64,000 bases of DNA from Flavobacterium micromati. GTDB taxonomy: Bacteria > Bacteroidota > Bacteroidia > Flavobacteriales > Flavobacteriaceae. Within the stretch, counting starts at the first letter, position 1; each line of letters starts with the position of its first letter. Location of the stretch: assembly GCF_900129585.1 (NCBI RefSeq), contig NZ_FQWF01000007.1, positions 150,755 to 214,754 on the forward strand, in the 5' to 3' direction. A program made the translations under genes and the position numbers. Below the pieces are notes generated by a model. That model was not told the DNA's origin. It made no database searches and was given only the letters and a program-made list of their open reading frames with translations. Below, in pieces: positions 36,376 through 44,482 of the stretch.

Positions 36376-36702
36376 ATGGCAAAAAAATCTTTCTTTTAAA
36401 CAGAACCTCTGTTTTTTAAATTCGTCTATATCATTGGATTTATAGGCGTTTTTTATGTCTTTTATGAAAACATTTTTCATGTTGAAGAGAAAAATTCTGG
36501 GATAATATTGTATGTATTAGTGATATTTGGTCTTTTTAATTTAAGAAGATATATTATTAGTAAAAACAAAAACTCACAGCGTTTACCTAAAATAAAGTTA
36601 AATAATTTTGATTATAAAACAGAATCATATTGCCGTCATGAGACTTTCCGCAATGGGAGATGTCGCTATGACGGTTCCTGTTTTAAGAGCATTTGCAAAT
36701 GA
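36376..36702 (+). pseudogene. Small two-helix membrane gene with an in-frame stop
   Basis: ATG 36376, 2 bp after DUF4254, opens MAKKSFF and then hits TAA (36397-36399). The same frame continues without a break for about 100 codons (TEPLFFKFVYIIGFIGVFYV, later GIILYVLVIFGLFNLRRYII), which reads like a real two-helix membrane protein. One base change (for example AAA to TAA) would explain it. The frame runs into the GT9 gene, so its true end is unclear. A functional short form from ATG 36508 is possible. Confidence 0.4.
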
Positions 36703-37660
36703 GTATCCACAAGTTAAAATCACGGTTATTTCACGTCCTTTTTTCAAACCATTTTTTGACGGAATTCCCAATTTGACTTTTTTTGTATTTGATGAAAAAA
36801 AGAGACACAAAGGGTTTTTTGGATTATTGCGTTTGTTTCTAGATTTAAAAGAACGTCAAATTGATGCTTTTGCTGATTTGCACAATGTATTGCGATCCCA
36901 AATTATTGGTAATCTTTTTGCTTTAAGCGGAAAAAAAGTGGCTGCTGTTGATAAAGGCAGAAAAGAAAAAAAAGAACTTACTCGTGCTGAAAATAAAGTT
37001 TTCAAACCATTACCAACTATGTTTGAAAGACATGCTAAAGTATTTGACGAACTGGGTTTTCCTTTAGATTTATCCTCCCGAATTGTTGGGAAAAATTTCC
37101 CACAAAAAGCGGCTTTAAATCAAGAAATTGTATTAATTATTGGAGAGAATTATCAAAAATTAATCGGAATTGCTCCTTTTGCACAATATGATTCTAAGGT
37201 GTATCCATTAGATTTAATGCAAAAAGTTATTGATCAGTTAGCTAACAATAATTCCTACACCATTTTGCTTTTTGGAGGCGGAAAAAAAGAAATAGCTTTA
37301 CTAGAGTCATTTTCAAAAAATAAGAATAACGTCATAAATATAGCGGGTAAAATAAAATTTCAGCAGGAATTGCAACTAATAAGCAATCTTGATGTAATGC
37401 TTTCTATGGATTCCGGAAATGCACATATAGCGGCTATGCTGGGTGTAAAAGTGATCACACTATGGGGTGCAACACACCCTTTTTCTGGATTTTCTCCATT
37501 CAATCAACCATTAGAAAACGCTTTAGTTTCTGATCGAGAAAAGTATTCATTATTGCCCACATCTGTTTATGGAAATAAAAAGATAAAAGGATATGATGAG
37601 GCAATGAGAACGATTTTGCCGGAGACAGTGGTTGCTCTTATTCAATCGTTGTTGTTGTAA
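36608..37660 (+). CDS. Family 9 glycosyltransferase (heptosyltransferase-like)
   Basis: A GT9 enzyme of about 350 residues that would add a sugar to the lipopolysaccharide core. The N-terminal NHIAVMRLSAMGDVAMTVPV and the donor-site motifs GIAPFAQYDSKVYPLDLM, MDSGNAHIAAMLG and TLWGATHPFSGF are typical. The start is uncertain: ATG 36638 would cut into the first beta-strand, so TTG 36608 is preferred. It is next to DUF4254, its usual neighbour. Confidence 0.92.
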   Translation: MIIKQNHIAVMRLSAMGDVAMTVPVLRAFANEYPQVKITVISRPFFKPFFDGIPNLTFFVFDEKKRHKGFFGLLRLFLDLKERQIDAFADLHNVLRSQIIGNLFALSGKKVAAVDKGRKEKKELTRAENKVFKPLPTMFERHAKVFDELGFPLDLSSRIVGKNFPQKAALNQEIVLIIGENYQKLIGIAPFAQYDSKVYPLDLMQKVIDQLANNNSYTILLFGGGKKEIALLESFSKNKNNVINIAGKIKFQQELQLISNLDVMLSMDSGNAHIAAMLGVKVITLWGATHPFSGFSPFNQPLENALVSDREKYSLLPTSVYGNKKIKGYDEAMRTILPETVVALIQSLLL

Positions 37661-37683
37661 AATAGTAGTATTATAATTTTGGC

Positions 37684-37992
37684 TTAAAGCCAAATTCCAT
37701 TTTCTCTGCAACTTACGATCAAAAAACGTTTCAGGTTTGAAAGCGACTCTTCATAATCAGGTGGTTCTAATCCAAAACGTAAAAATTCTTTTTGTTGCTT
37801 TTCGGTCTCTTCGCAAGCTTTTACAATTTCTTTGAGCATATCAAGCATAATCAATTGCTTGTTAGCGTTTTGTTCAAATTTTAAATCAACTAGTTCATCT
37901 TGTAATTTTTCACAATAGGTTATGAGTTGCTCTACTTCTGATTCGTCCAGAAGATGTGGTTTGTTTTTAAAAAGTTCACGTGGTTTTTTCAT
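37684..37992 (-). CDS. Small conserved coiled-coil protein
   Basis: A 102-residue soluble protein, MKKPRELFKNKPHLLDESEV, predicted to be almost all helix, with heptad-like Leu spacing (VEQLITYCEKLQDELVDLKF). It is convergent with the GT9 gene. I do not recognise a named domain. Its first 29 bp are duplicated at 38745-38773 beyond the HepT/MntA genes, showing that the DNA upstream of its start was rearranged. Confidence 0.7.
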   Translation of the reverse strand: MKKPRELFKNKPHLLDESEVEQLITYCEKLQDELVDLKFEQNANKQLIMLDMLKEIVKACEETEKQQKEFLRFGLEPPDYEESLSNLKRFLIVSCRENGIWL

Positions 37993-38034
37993 GGAGATAC
38001 AACGGAAGATTATAAGCGTGATTAACTTTTCAAC

Positions 38035-38370
38035 TTACAGTTCTAATAAAACTTGAATTTCCTTTTTGAGATTTGAAATATGGCGATTTAAAATAGCCCA
38101 AACAATTGAGTTGTCAATACTATCATAAGCATGTACTAATCTATTTCTAAATCCAATTATTTGTTTGTCATTTATAATCTGAATTGTAAGATCATTTTTT
38201 TTAATTTTGTTCAAGGCCTCTCCAACTATTACTAATTGTCTTTCAACAGCGCTTTGAGTTTTTTTGTCATTTTCATAATCATTAAAACTAGTAATATCGA
38301 TAGTAAAATCCTCAATTAGTCCGATTGCGATTATAATATCAGAAAGATACTTTTTGCTCTTTTCCGTCAT
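38035..38370 (-). CDS. HepT-like toxin (DUF86)
   Basis: A 111-residue helical protein of the HepT/DUF86 ribonuclease family, the toxin of type VII toxin-antitoxin pairs. The catalytic Rx4HxY motif is present as RNRLVHAY. The 32-bp overlap with the upstream nucleotidyltransferase gene indicates coupled translation. In known pairs the partner MntA adds AMP units to the motif tyrosine of HepT. Gene order here is antitoxin first. Confidence 0.9.
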   Translation of the reverse strand: MTEKSKKYLSDIIIAIGLIEDFTIDITSFNDYENDKKTQSAVERQLVIVGEALNKIKKNDLTIQIINDKQIIGFRNRLVHAYDSIDNSIVWAILNRHISNLKKEIQVLLEL

Positions 38371-38674
38371 AAATTAAAATTTTTGTATCGTCTATGTTTT
38401 TTTTTAAAATTGGATTTCTAATGGAAGAATTGGTTAATAAATCTACTTTTTTTTGAAAAAAATCCTCTAATTTATCCCAAAGAGACATCAAGTTTTCGCC
38501 TCTAATAATTGGATCTTCGCTATCAATTTCTATAAGTAAATCGATATCACTTGTTTTATCATCAAAATTTTCAGTTACCGCAGAACCAAATGCATAAATA
38601 TTCTTAACATTATGGCTTTTACACAATGATAAAAATTCTGCTAGTTTAGTTTTTATAGATTCTTTCATTTCCAT
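38339..38674 (-). CDS. MntA-like nucleotidyltransferase antitoxin
   Basis: A 111-residue minimal nucleotidyltransferase, with the active-site motif GSAVTENFDDKTSDIDLLIE: GS, an 11-residue spacer (usually 10) and DxD. It is partner and AMPylating antitoxin of the HepT-like protein with which it overlaps. Start at ATG 38674; an alternative ATG is two codons in. The pair sits between two copies of a 29-bp sequence. Confidence 0.9.
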   Translation of the reverse strand: MEMKESIKTKLAEFLSLCKSHNVKNIYAFGSAVTENFDDKTSDIDLLIEIDSEDPIIRGENLMSLWDKLEDFFQKKVDLLTNSSIRNPILKKNIDDTKILIYDGKEQKVSF

Positions 38675-38737
38675 AAGGCTAAGGTAGTTGATTTTTATGT
38701 ATTCAATGTTTTGCTGTTTAAAACCTAAAATTGAAAA

Positions 38738-38773
38738 CTATTTCTTTTTAAAAAGTTCAGATGGTTTTTTCAT
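38738..38773 (-). pseudogene. Twelve-codon duplicate of the neighbouring gene start
   Basis: The frame MKKPSELFKKK followed by TAG copies the first codons of the 37684-37992 gene (MKKPRELFKNK). Of the 29 bp 38745-38773, 27 match 37964-37992. It lies on the other side of the HepT/MntA genes, as expected if the module arrived with, or caused, a partial duplication. Confidence 0.7.
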
Positions 38774-38788
38774 TAAGTCTTAAAATTA

Positions 38789-38831
38789 AAAATTCCAAAT
38801 TCCAATTTCTAAAGTTGGAGTTTGGAATTTT
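38789..38831 (-). terminator. Terminator of the PaaE-like reductase gene
   Basis: AAAATTCCAAA / TTTGGAATTTT, an 11-bp perfect stem with further internal pairing, 20 bp after the stop; T-rich on the minus strand. Confidence 0.75.
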
Positions 38832-38850
38832 AAACAGTGGAATTTAATTT

Positions 38851-39903
38851 TTAAACATCATCATAATCAATATAAATAGTCTCAGATGTGGGATGTGCTT
38901 GACAGGTCAAAATCAATCCGCTGGCAATTTCTTTATCAGTAAGAATAGAATTCTTAGTCATTTCGGCAGTTCCCGACGTAACACGCGCTAGACAGCTACT
39001 ACAAATTCCGCCTTGGCAAGAATAGGGAGCATCAATACCTTGTTTTAATGCTGCGTCAAGAACAGTTTGTTTTTGTGACATTTCAAAAGTCGTTTCCTCA
39101 TCATCAACCATAATGGTGATTTTTGATTGTCCGCTTAATGATTTTTCTATTGCGTTTTCTGTGCTTGAAGAAGAGAAAAGTTCAAATTTAATAGATGATT
39201 CTTTTACGTTTTGTTCTATTAAAACTTCGGTAACGCGATTGATCATTTCTTCAGGACCGCACAAGAAGAATTTATCAAATGTTAATTCCTTGTGTTTATT
39301 TTTCAAAACATAATTCACAGTGGATTTCTCTATTCTTCCAAACAAGGTGTCATCTACTTTGGCTTGACTAAAAACATAATGCACAAAAAAACGACCAACG
39401 TGTTGTAATTGCAAATCATGTAATTCTTGATGAAATATTGTTTCTTCGGGGGTTTTATTCCCATAAACTAAAACAAAAGAACTTAGAGGTTCGTTTCTTA
39501 GCATTGATTTAATTACCGACATGATAGGCGTAATTCCGCTACCAGCTGCAAAAGCTGCGTAATTTCTTTGACGATCAGCTTGTGGTTCAAACGTAAATTT
39601 CCCTTCGGGAGTTCCTATTTCAATTGCATCGCCAGTTTTGAGTGAAGTATTAGCAAACTGAGAAAACGCGCCGCCTTTAACCGCCTTAACCGCAATACGA
39701 AGTTCGCCGCTATCTGGTGAAGAACATATAGAATACGCACGACGAATTTCCTCACCGTCAAGAGTCAATTTTAAATTAAGGTATTGACCTGCAATGAATT
39801 TATAATTTTCTTTTAGTTCCTCAGGAACGTTAAAAAGTATGGAAACAGCATCTTTGGTTTCGCGTTTTACTTCTTTTATAATTAATTTTAAAAACGATGA
39901 CAT
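38851..39903 (-). CDS. PaaE-like ferredoxin-NADP reductase with 2Fe-2S domain
   Basis: A 350-residue flavoprotein. It has an FAD-binding barrel (RRAYSICSSP), an NAD(P)-binding domain (AFAAGSGITPIMSVIKSML, FLCGPEEMI) and a C-terminal plant-type 2Fe-2S ferredoxin domain with cysteines in YSCQGGICSSCLA and LTCQA. It moves electrons from NADPH to an iron-sulfur partner; PaaE serves phenylacetyl-CoA epoxidase, but no other paa gene is present, so the partner is open. Start ATG 39903 fits the promoter at 39919-39926; the longer ATG 39921 overlaps that box. Confidence 0.92.
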   Translation of the reverse strand: MSSFLKLIIKEVKRETKDAVSILFNVPEELKENYKFIAGQYLNLKLTLDGEEIRRAYSICSSPDSGELRIAVKAVKGGAFSQFANTSLKTGDAIEIGTPEGKFTFEPQADRQRNYAAFAAGSGITPIMSVIKSMLRNEPLSSFVLVYGNKTPEETIFHQELHDLQLQHVGRFFVHYVFSQAKVDDTLFGRIEKSTVNYVLKNKHKELTFDKFFLCGPEEMINRVTEVLIEQNVKESSIKFELFSSSSTENAIEKSLSGQSKITIMVDDEETTFEMSQKQTVLDAALKQGIDAPYSCQGGICSSCLARVTSGTAEMTKNSILTDKEIASGLILTCQAHPTSETIYIDYDDV

Positions 39904-39918
39904 GTGATTATTTTTTGA

Positions 39919-39926
39919 CAAAGATA
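39919..39926 (-). promoter_or_regulatory. -7 promoter box of the PaaE-like gene
   Basis: TATCTTTG on the minus strand, 15 bp before ATG 39903. The 5' leader would be very short. Confidence 0.6.
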
Positions 39927-40031
39927 ATAAAGAGATTAGGTTTCTAAAAAATTAAAAAGAGCGAAATTTATATACTTACTGAAGTTATGTATAAGAATCT
40001 TTTGTATATTTTTTTAAAGAAATGAAAAAAA

Positions 40032-40166
40032 ATGAAAAACGCTCAATTATATGGAGGAAGTCTCAATGCTATTGTCATGAAGTTGCTACAGGAAAACGGT
40101 ACAAAGTTTGGCTATGAGATCATTCAAAAAGGACTAAGCATCTCTAAAACTATGAAATCATCTTAA
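40032..40166 (+). pseudogene. Truncated PadR-type regulator
   Basis: A 44-codon frame, MKNAQLYGGSLNAIVMKLLQ then ENGTKFGYEIIQKGLSIS, matches the first helix-turn-helix part of PadR repressors (usual pattern LxKGSLxTIIMKLLEENGxMYGYEI). The recognition helix and dimer domain are gone. PadR genes are common in front of DUF5687 exporters, as here, so this looks like loss of the local repressor. Confidence 0.65.
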
Positions 40167-40275
40167 AGTAAATAATATGATTAAATTTAACATTGCGACA
40201 ATAAAGATTATCAAAACACGAATTTGTCATTCTCAGTAACGAAGCACCGCTACAAAATTGGCAAATCATCTATAA

Positions 40276-40533
40276 AGTACTAGAAAAGTTTTACATACTG
40301 GAGTTACAAATAATTTAAAAATCAGATTACAATTGCGCAAAGACTCAATAAATTCAAACTCGTTCACAGCTAAAAATTAAGTTCATTATTTGTTGTATTT
40401 CGAAAGATTTACGTGGATACAAATAGCAATTGCTAAAGAAAAAGAAAGTAAAGGATGGAAAAAAGATAAAAAGAGCACACTAATAAAAACTAATAATCCC
40501 GAGTTGAATTTTATCAATTATTTGTGTGAATAA
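40276..40533 (+). pseudogene. Decayed GIY-YIG endonuclease fragment
   Basis: One frame reads HTGVTNNLKIRLQLR ... SFTAKN, stop TAA (40378-40380), then VHYLLYFERFTWIQIAIAKE and KGWKKDKKSTLIKTNNPELN, ending at 40533. It matches the middle and end of small GIY-YIG proteins (TGVTNNLKRR, FTxKY-VxxLVYFE, AIAREKQIKG). The N-terminal GIY-YIG strand is missing and one in-frame stop interrupts it. Confidence 0.75.
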
Positions 40534-40649
40534 AATTGAAGAGATGTTTCGTTCCTCAATTTGACAAAGTGTACTATGAAATAGAAAATACAAATCTGTA
40601 ACGTTTTCCTACTTTGACTTACTTACCATAAAACCAAAAGACCTAAACT

Positions 40650-42119
40650 ATGATTCAAAAATTTCTTTATCTCGAATGGAAAGCATTTACTAGATCGGCT
40701 TCCTTTGCGACCAACTTAGCACTGAAAATCCTGATGGGTTTTGTGGCTGCGTATTTCATTCTGATTTTTTTAGCACTAGGAGTACTAACTTTTTACATCC
40801 TAGAAAAAGAGAATTTCGACCCCATTGCTACTGTAAATAAATTCATGATTTACTACGTATTGATGGATTTAGCCACTCGATTGCTGGTGCAAAAAATCCC
40901 TGTATTGAATATTCGTCCAATGTTAACTTTCCCAATCAAAAAAAGTACAATCGTGCATTTCTCTCTTGGAAAAACAGTTTTATCATTCTTCAATTTAATT
41001 CATGGGTTTTTTATAATTCCTTTTAGTGTTGTGTTGATAATAGAGGGATATGACGCTGTCTCTGTATTACTTTGGTTTGTAGCTATCTTTTCTTTCCTTT
41101 ACATCAATAATTTTATCAATATTATACTGAGCAACAAAGACAATTTATTTACCATTTTCTTGGTATTAGTAGCAATTTTAGCAGGATTGCAGTATTATGG
41201 TTATTTTAATATTACTGATTATTCAGCACCATTTTTTGATGCTATTTTCAACACGTATTGGGCATTTGTAATTCCAGTTTTTGCTTTGATATTCTTGTAC
41301 TATTTCACATTCCTATATTTCAAAAGAAATTTATACCTCGATGCAGGACTTGCGAGCAAGCATGATATCGCTAAAACGGAGGATTTAACGTGGCTGAACC
41401 AATTTGGAACTATCGGAACGTTCTTGAAAAATGACATCAAATTAATCAAAAGAAACAAGCGATCAAAAACCACCGTTGGATTAAGTGTAATGTTTTTATT
41501 TTATGGACTGTTTGTCTTTACAAACGGAATTGAAGCTTACAACAATCCAATGATGCATATTTTAGCTGGGATCTTTGTTTCCGGTGGATTTCTAATCACT
41601 TTTGGACAATTTGTTCCTAGTTGGGATAGCGCTTATTACCAATTAATGATGACGCAAAATATTCCGTACAAGGGCTATTTAAGTTCTAAATGGTGGTTGA
41701 TGGTTATTGCTACACTTGTTTCAACAACTATTGCGTCATTTTATCTTTATTTTGGTTGGCAGATTTATTTGACAATTATTGTAGGGGCTATTTATAACAT
41801 TGGCGTGAATTCCCATTTAGTTTTGCTTGGAGGCGCGTATACTAAGACACCTATAGATTTGAGTTCTGGACAAGGAGCTTTTGGCGACAAAAAAGCATTC
41901 AATGTAAAAACCATGTTAATTTCGATTCCGCAGTTGGGTTTGCCAGTTTTGTTGTTTTGGTTAGGTTCTAAATTTTTCAGTCCTGATGTCGGCTTAGCTT
42001 TAGTGGCAACATTAGGAATCTTAGGTTTTGCACTGAAAAATAAAGTATTCTCGCTAATTGAAAGAGTTTACAATACAGAGAAATATGCCACTATTGCCGC
42101 TTACAAACAAAAAGGATAA
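40650..42119 (+). CDS. DUF5687 family ABC permease
   Basis: A 489-residue polytopic protein with about ten to twelve membrane helices, beginning MIQKFLYLEWKAFTRSASFA. It resembles the Bacteroidota DUF5687 family of exporter permeases, and is followed by its ATPase 48 bp later. The substrate is unknown. Loss of the PadR gene upstream suggests expression is no longer controlled by that repressor. Confidence 0.82.
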   Translation: MIQKFLYLEWKAFTRSASFATNLALKILMGFVAAYFILIFLALGVLTFYILEKENFDPIATVNKFMIYYVLMDLATRLLVQKIPVLNIRPMLTFPIKKSTIVHFSLGKTVLSFFNLIHGFFIIPFSVVLIIEGYDAVSVLLWFVAIFSFLYINNFINIILSNKDNLFTIFLVLVAILAGLQYYGYFNITDYSAPFFDAIFNTYWAFVIPVFALIFLYYFTFLYFKRNLYLDAGLASKHDIAKTEDLTWLNQFGTIGTFLKNDIKLIKRNKRSKTTVGLSVMFLFYGLFVFTNGIEAYNNPMMHILAGIFVSGGFLITFGQFVPSWDSAYYQLMMTQNIPYKGYLSSKWWLMVIATLVSTTIASFYLYFGWQIYLTIIVGAIYNIGVNSHLVLLGGAYTKTPIDLSSGQGAFGDKKAFNVKTMLISIPQLGLPVLLFWLGSKFFSPDVGLALVATLGILGFALKNKVFSLIERVYNTEKYATIAAYKQKG

Positions 42120-42167
42120 TTAAAAGACAGACAGCCATTAACCATTCAAATAAAAAAACTTTAAAAA

Positions 42168-42863
42168 ATGATCAAAGTAAACAACCTTTCAAAAACATAT
42201 AACGGAACAACCGTATTAAAAATAGATTCTTTAGAAATAAAAAAAGGCGAAAGTTTTGGACTCGTTGGAAACAATGGAGCCGGAAAAACCACCTTTTTCA
42301 GTCTTTTGTTGGATTTAATCCAGCCATCTACAGGAAATATTATCAACAATAATATCCAAGTGAATACTAGCGAAGCGTGGAAACCTTTCACTGCTTCTTT
42401 CTTGGACGAAAGCTTCTTAATAGGCTACTTAACTCCCGAAGAATATTTTTATTTCATAGGTGATTTACGCGGACAAAACAAAGCCGATGTCGATGCTTTA
42501 CTAGCAACGCACGAAGAATTTTTTAATGGTGAGATCCTGAAAAACAAAAAATATTTACGTGATTTATCTAAGGGAAACCAAAAGAAAGTGGGAATTATTG
42601 CCACACTGATAGGAAATCCTGATGTGATCATTCTCGATGAACCCTTTGCAAATCTAGACCCAACAACCCAATTCCGATTAAAAAAAATCATCAAGGATCT
42701 AGCTAACAATCCGGAAGTTACCGTACTAGTTTCCAGTCACGATTTGCAACACACCGTTGAGGTAAGCGATCGAATTGTCGCGATGCACAAAGGTGAAGTA
42801 GTTAAAGACATTCAAACCTCTGAAGAAACACTGAAAGAATTGGAATTGTTCTTTGCTGTTTAG
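42168..42863 (+). CDS. ABC transporter ATP-binding protein
   Basis: A 231-residue ABC ATPase. Walker A is GNNGAGKTT (about residue 36), the signature is LSKGNQKKVGI (Q/N variant of LSGGQ), Walker B is VIILDEPFANLDP and the switch is SSHDLQHT. It pairs with the DUF5687 permease directly upstream to form an exporter. Confidence 0.94.
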   Translation: MIKVNNLSKTYNGTTVLKIDSLEIKKGESFGLVGNNGAGKTTFFSLLLDLIQPSTGNIINNNIQVNTSEAWKPFTASFLDESFLIGYLTPEEYFYFIGDLRGQNKADVDALLATHEEFFNGEILKNKKYLRDLSKGNQKKVGIIATLIGNPDVIILDEPFANLDPTTQFRLKKIIKDLANNPEVTVLVSSHDLQHTVEVSDRIVAMHKGEVVKDIQTSEETLKELELFFAV

Positions 42864-42939
42864 AAAAATTCATATTTAACCGCTGATGTGCTGATTTCAG
42901 CAAGTGATGCAACTAAAATCTGGTCATCGTAAATTTAGT

Positions 42940-44200
42940 ATTATTTTGTCACGCTGGAAGCGTCTCAAGACTCGAGAGCAACTTAATTGAGATACTTTTA
43001 GCATGACAAAATAAAGGGCGACTCGCGCCAAATTATACAATTAACAATAAAAAACAATTTTTATTTTTGAACCATTAAGAATGTTAAGTCGCATTTAGAC
43101 TTAACTTAACCTAATGGTTTTGATGGTTTTATAAATTTAATACCTGATTTAAATAGACTTTTTTATAAATATAAACAGTTTCAGTAATCCTTTTGTCACG
43201 CTGGAAGCGTCCCTAGACTCGAGAGCAACTAAATTAAGAGGCTTTTAGCGTGACAAAATAAAGGGCGACTCGCGTCAAATTATACAATTAACAATAAAAA
43301 ACAGTTTTTATTTTTGAACCATTAAGAAGATTAAGCCACATTAAAACTTAACTTAATGTTCTTCATGGTTTTCTAAATATAATGTTTGTCTGACAAACAC
43401 TTTTTTCTAAATAGAAACGTTATTATCATTCCCTTTGTCACGCTGGAAGCGTCCCTAGACTCGAGAGCAACTAAATTGAGAGGCGCACCGCATGACAAAA
43501 TAAAGGGCGACTCGCGCCAAATTATACAATTAGCAATAAAAAGCAGTTTTTATTTTTTAACCATTAAGAAGATTAAGTAAAATTAAGACTTGATACTGCT
43601 TAATATTTTTAGTGGTTTATTAAATTGTACAAACTTTTTTATAAATATAAACATTATCAGTAATCCGTTTGTCACGCTGGAAGCGTCGCTAGACTCGAGA
43701 GCAACTTAATTGAGAGGCGCACAGCATGACAAAATAAAGGGCGACTCAAGCCAAATTATACAATTAATAATAAAAAACAGTTTTTATTTTTGAACCATTA
43801 AGAAGATTAAGACTTGATACTGCATAATATTTTTAGTAGTTTATTATATTGTACAAACTTTTTTATAAATATAAACAGTATCAGTAATCCGTTTGTCACG
43901 CTGGAAGCGTCTCTAGACTCGAGAGCAACTTAATTGCGATGCTTACAGCATGACAAACTAGAGGGAGACTCGCGTCAAATTATACAATTAGCAATAAAAA
44001 GCAGTTTTTATTTTTTAACCATTAAGAAGATTATGTAAAATTAAGACTTGATACCGCTTAATATTTTTAGTGGTTTATTAAATTGTACAAACTTTTTTAT
44101 AAATATAAACAGTATCAGTAATCCGTTTGTCACGCTGGAAGCGTCTCTAGACTCGAGAGCAACTTAATTGCGATGCTTTCAGCATGACAAACTAAAGGGA
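42940..44200. repeat. Six-copy palindromic repeat array (second locus)
   Basis: Six direct units of 224-247 bp start at 42948, 43195, 43437, 43671, 43895 and 44129 (the last is incomplete). Each opens with GTCACGCTGGAAGCGTC, a core around ACTCGAGAGCAAC and a partly complementary right arm ending AGCATGACAAA or AGCGTGACAAA. Full units then contain a second palindrome (AACCATTAAGAAGATTAAG with a complementary CTTAAT...ATGGTT side in the first copies) and an AT-rich linker with TTTTTTATAAATATAAAC. The left arm is identical to that of the 6.9-10.3 kb array, while the rest is different. No gene is present. Confidence 0.9.
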
Positions 44201-44201
44201 A

Positions 44202-44401
44202 TGAAAGGGTGTAAAACCTTTAAAAACCCTAATAAAGTTCAGTTTTACTCGGCCGTGACCTTACGTTACTTCGTCGTTCCTGCTGGCAACTTCGGGTCGG
44301 GCTTTCGCTCCCAATCTTTTTTATTCTTTGTCAAGAATAAAAAAGGATTTCCGCTACATCCCTCACGCAACTAACTTTCATTTGTAACCTTAACCCTTTC
44401 A
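44202..44401. mobile_element. MITE-like 200-bp element
   Basis: A GC-richer block bounded by 9-bp inverted repeats TGAAAGGGT (44202-44210) and ACCCTTTCA (44393-44401). Inside is a perfect 13-bp inverted repeat CTTTTTTATTCTT / AAGAATAAAAAAG around a 4-base loop (44316-44345) and a GTCGGGCTTTCGCTCCC segment that I recall as typical of dispersed intergenic repeats in Flavobacterium. No transposase. It could equally be a non-mobile structured repeat. Confidence 0.4.
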
Positions 44402-44482
44402 CACTATCAAAAAGAAATGTATTTTTACCAATCAATATACTAAAAAGTGTATTTAATAGTTAATTGATAAAAACGTTTTCCA

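Noticed and set aside
40134..40275. Continuation of PadR in another frame
   Set aside because: I could not find the remaining PadR motifs in any frame between the truncated start and the GIY-YIG fragment.
43386..43580. Small ORF inside the second repeat array
   Set aside because: It is translated repeat DNA; the frame is not kept in other copies.
44168..44374. 68-codon ORF before sprE
   Set aside because: It spans the repeat end and the GC-rich 200-bp element; composition and frame look non-coding.
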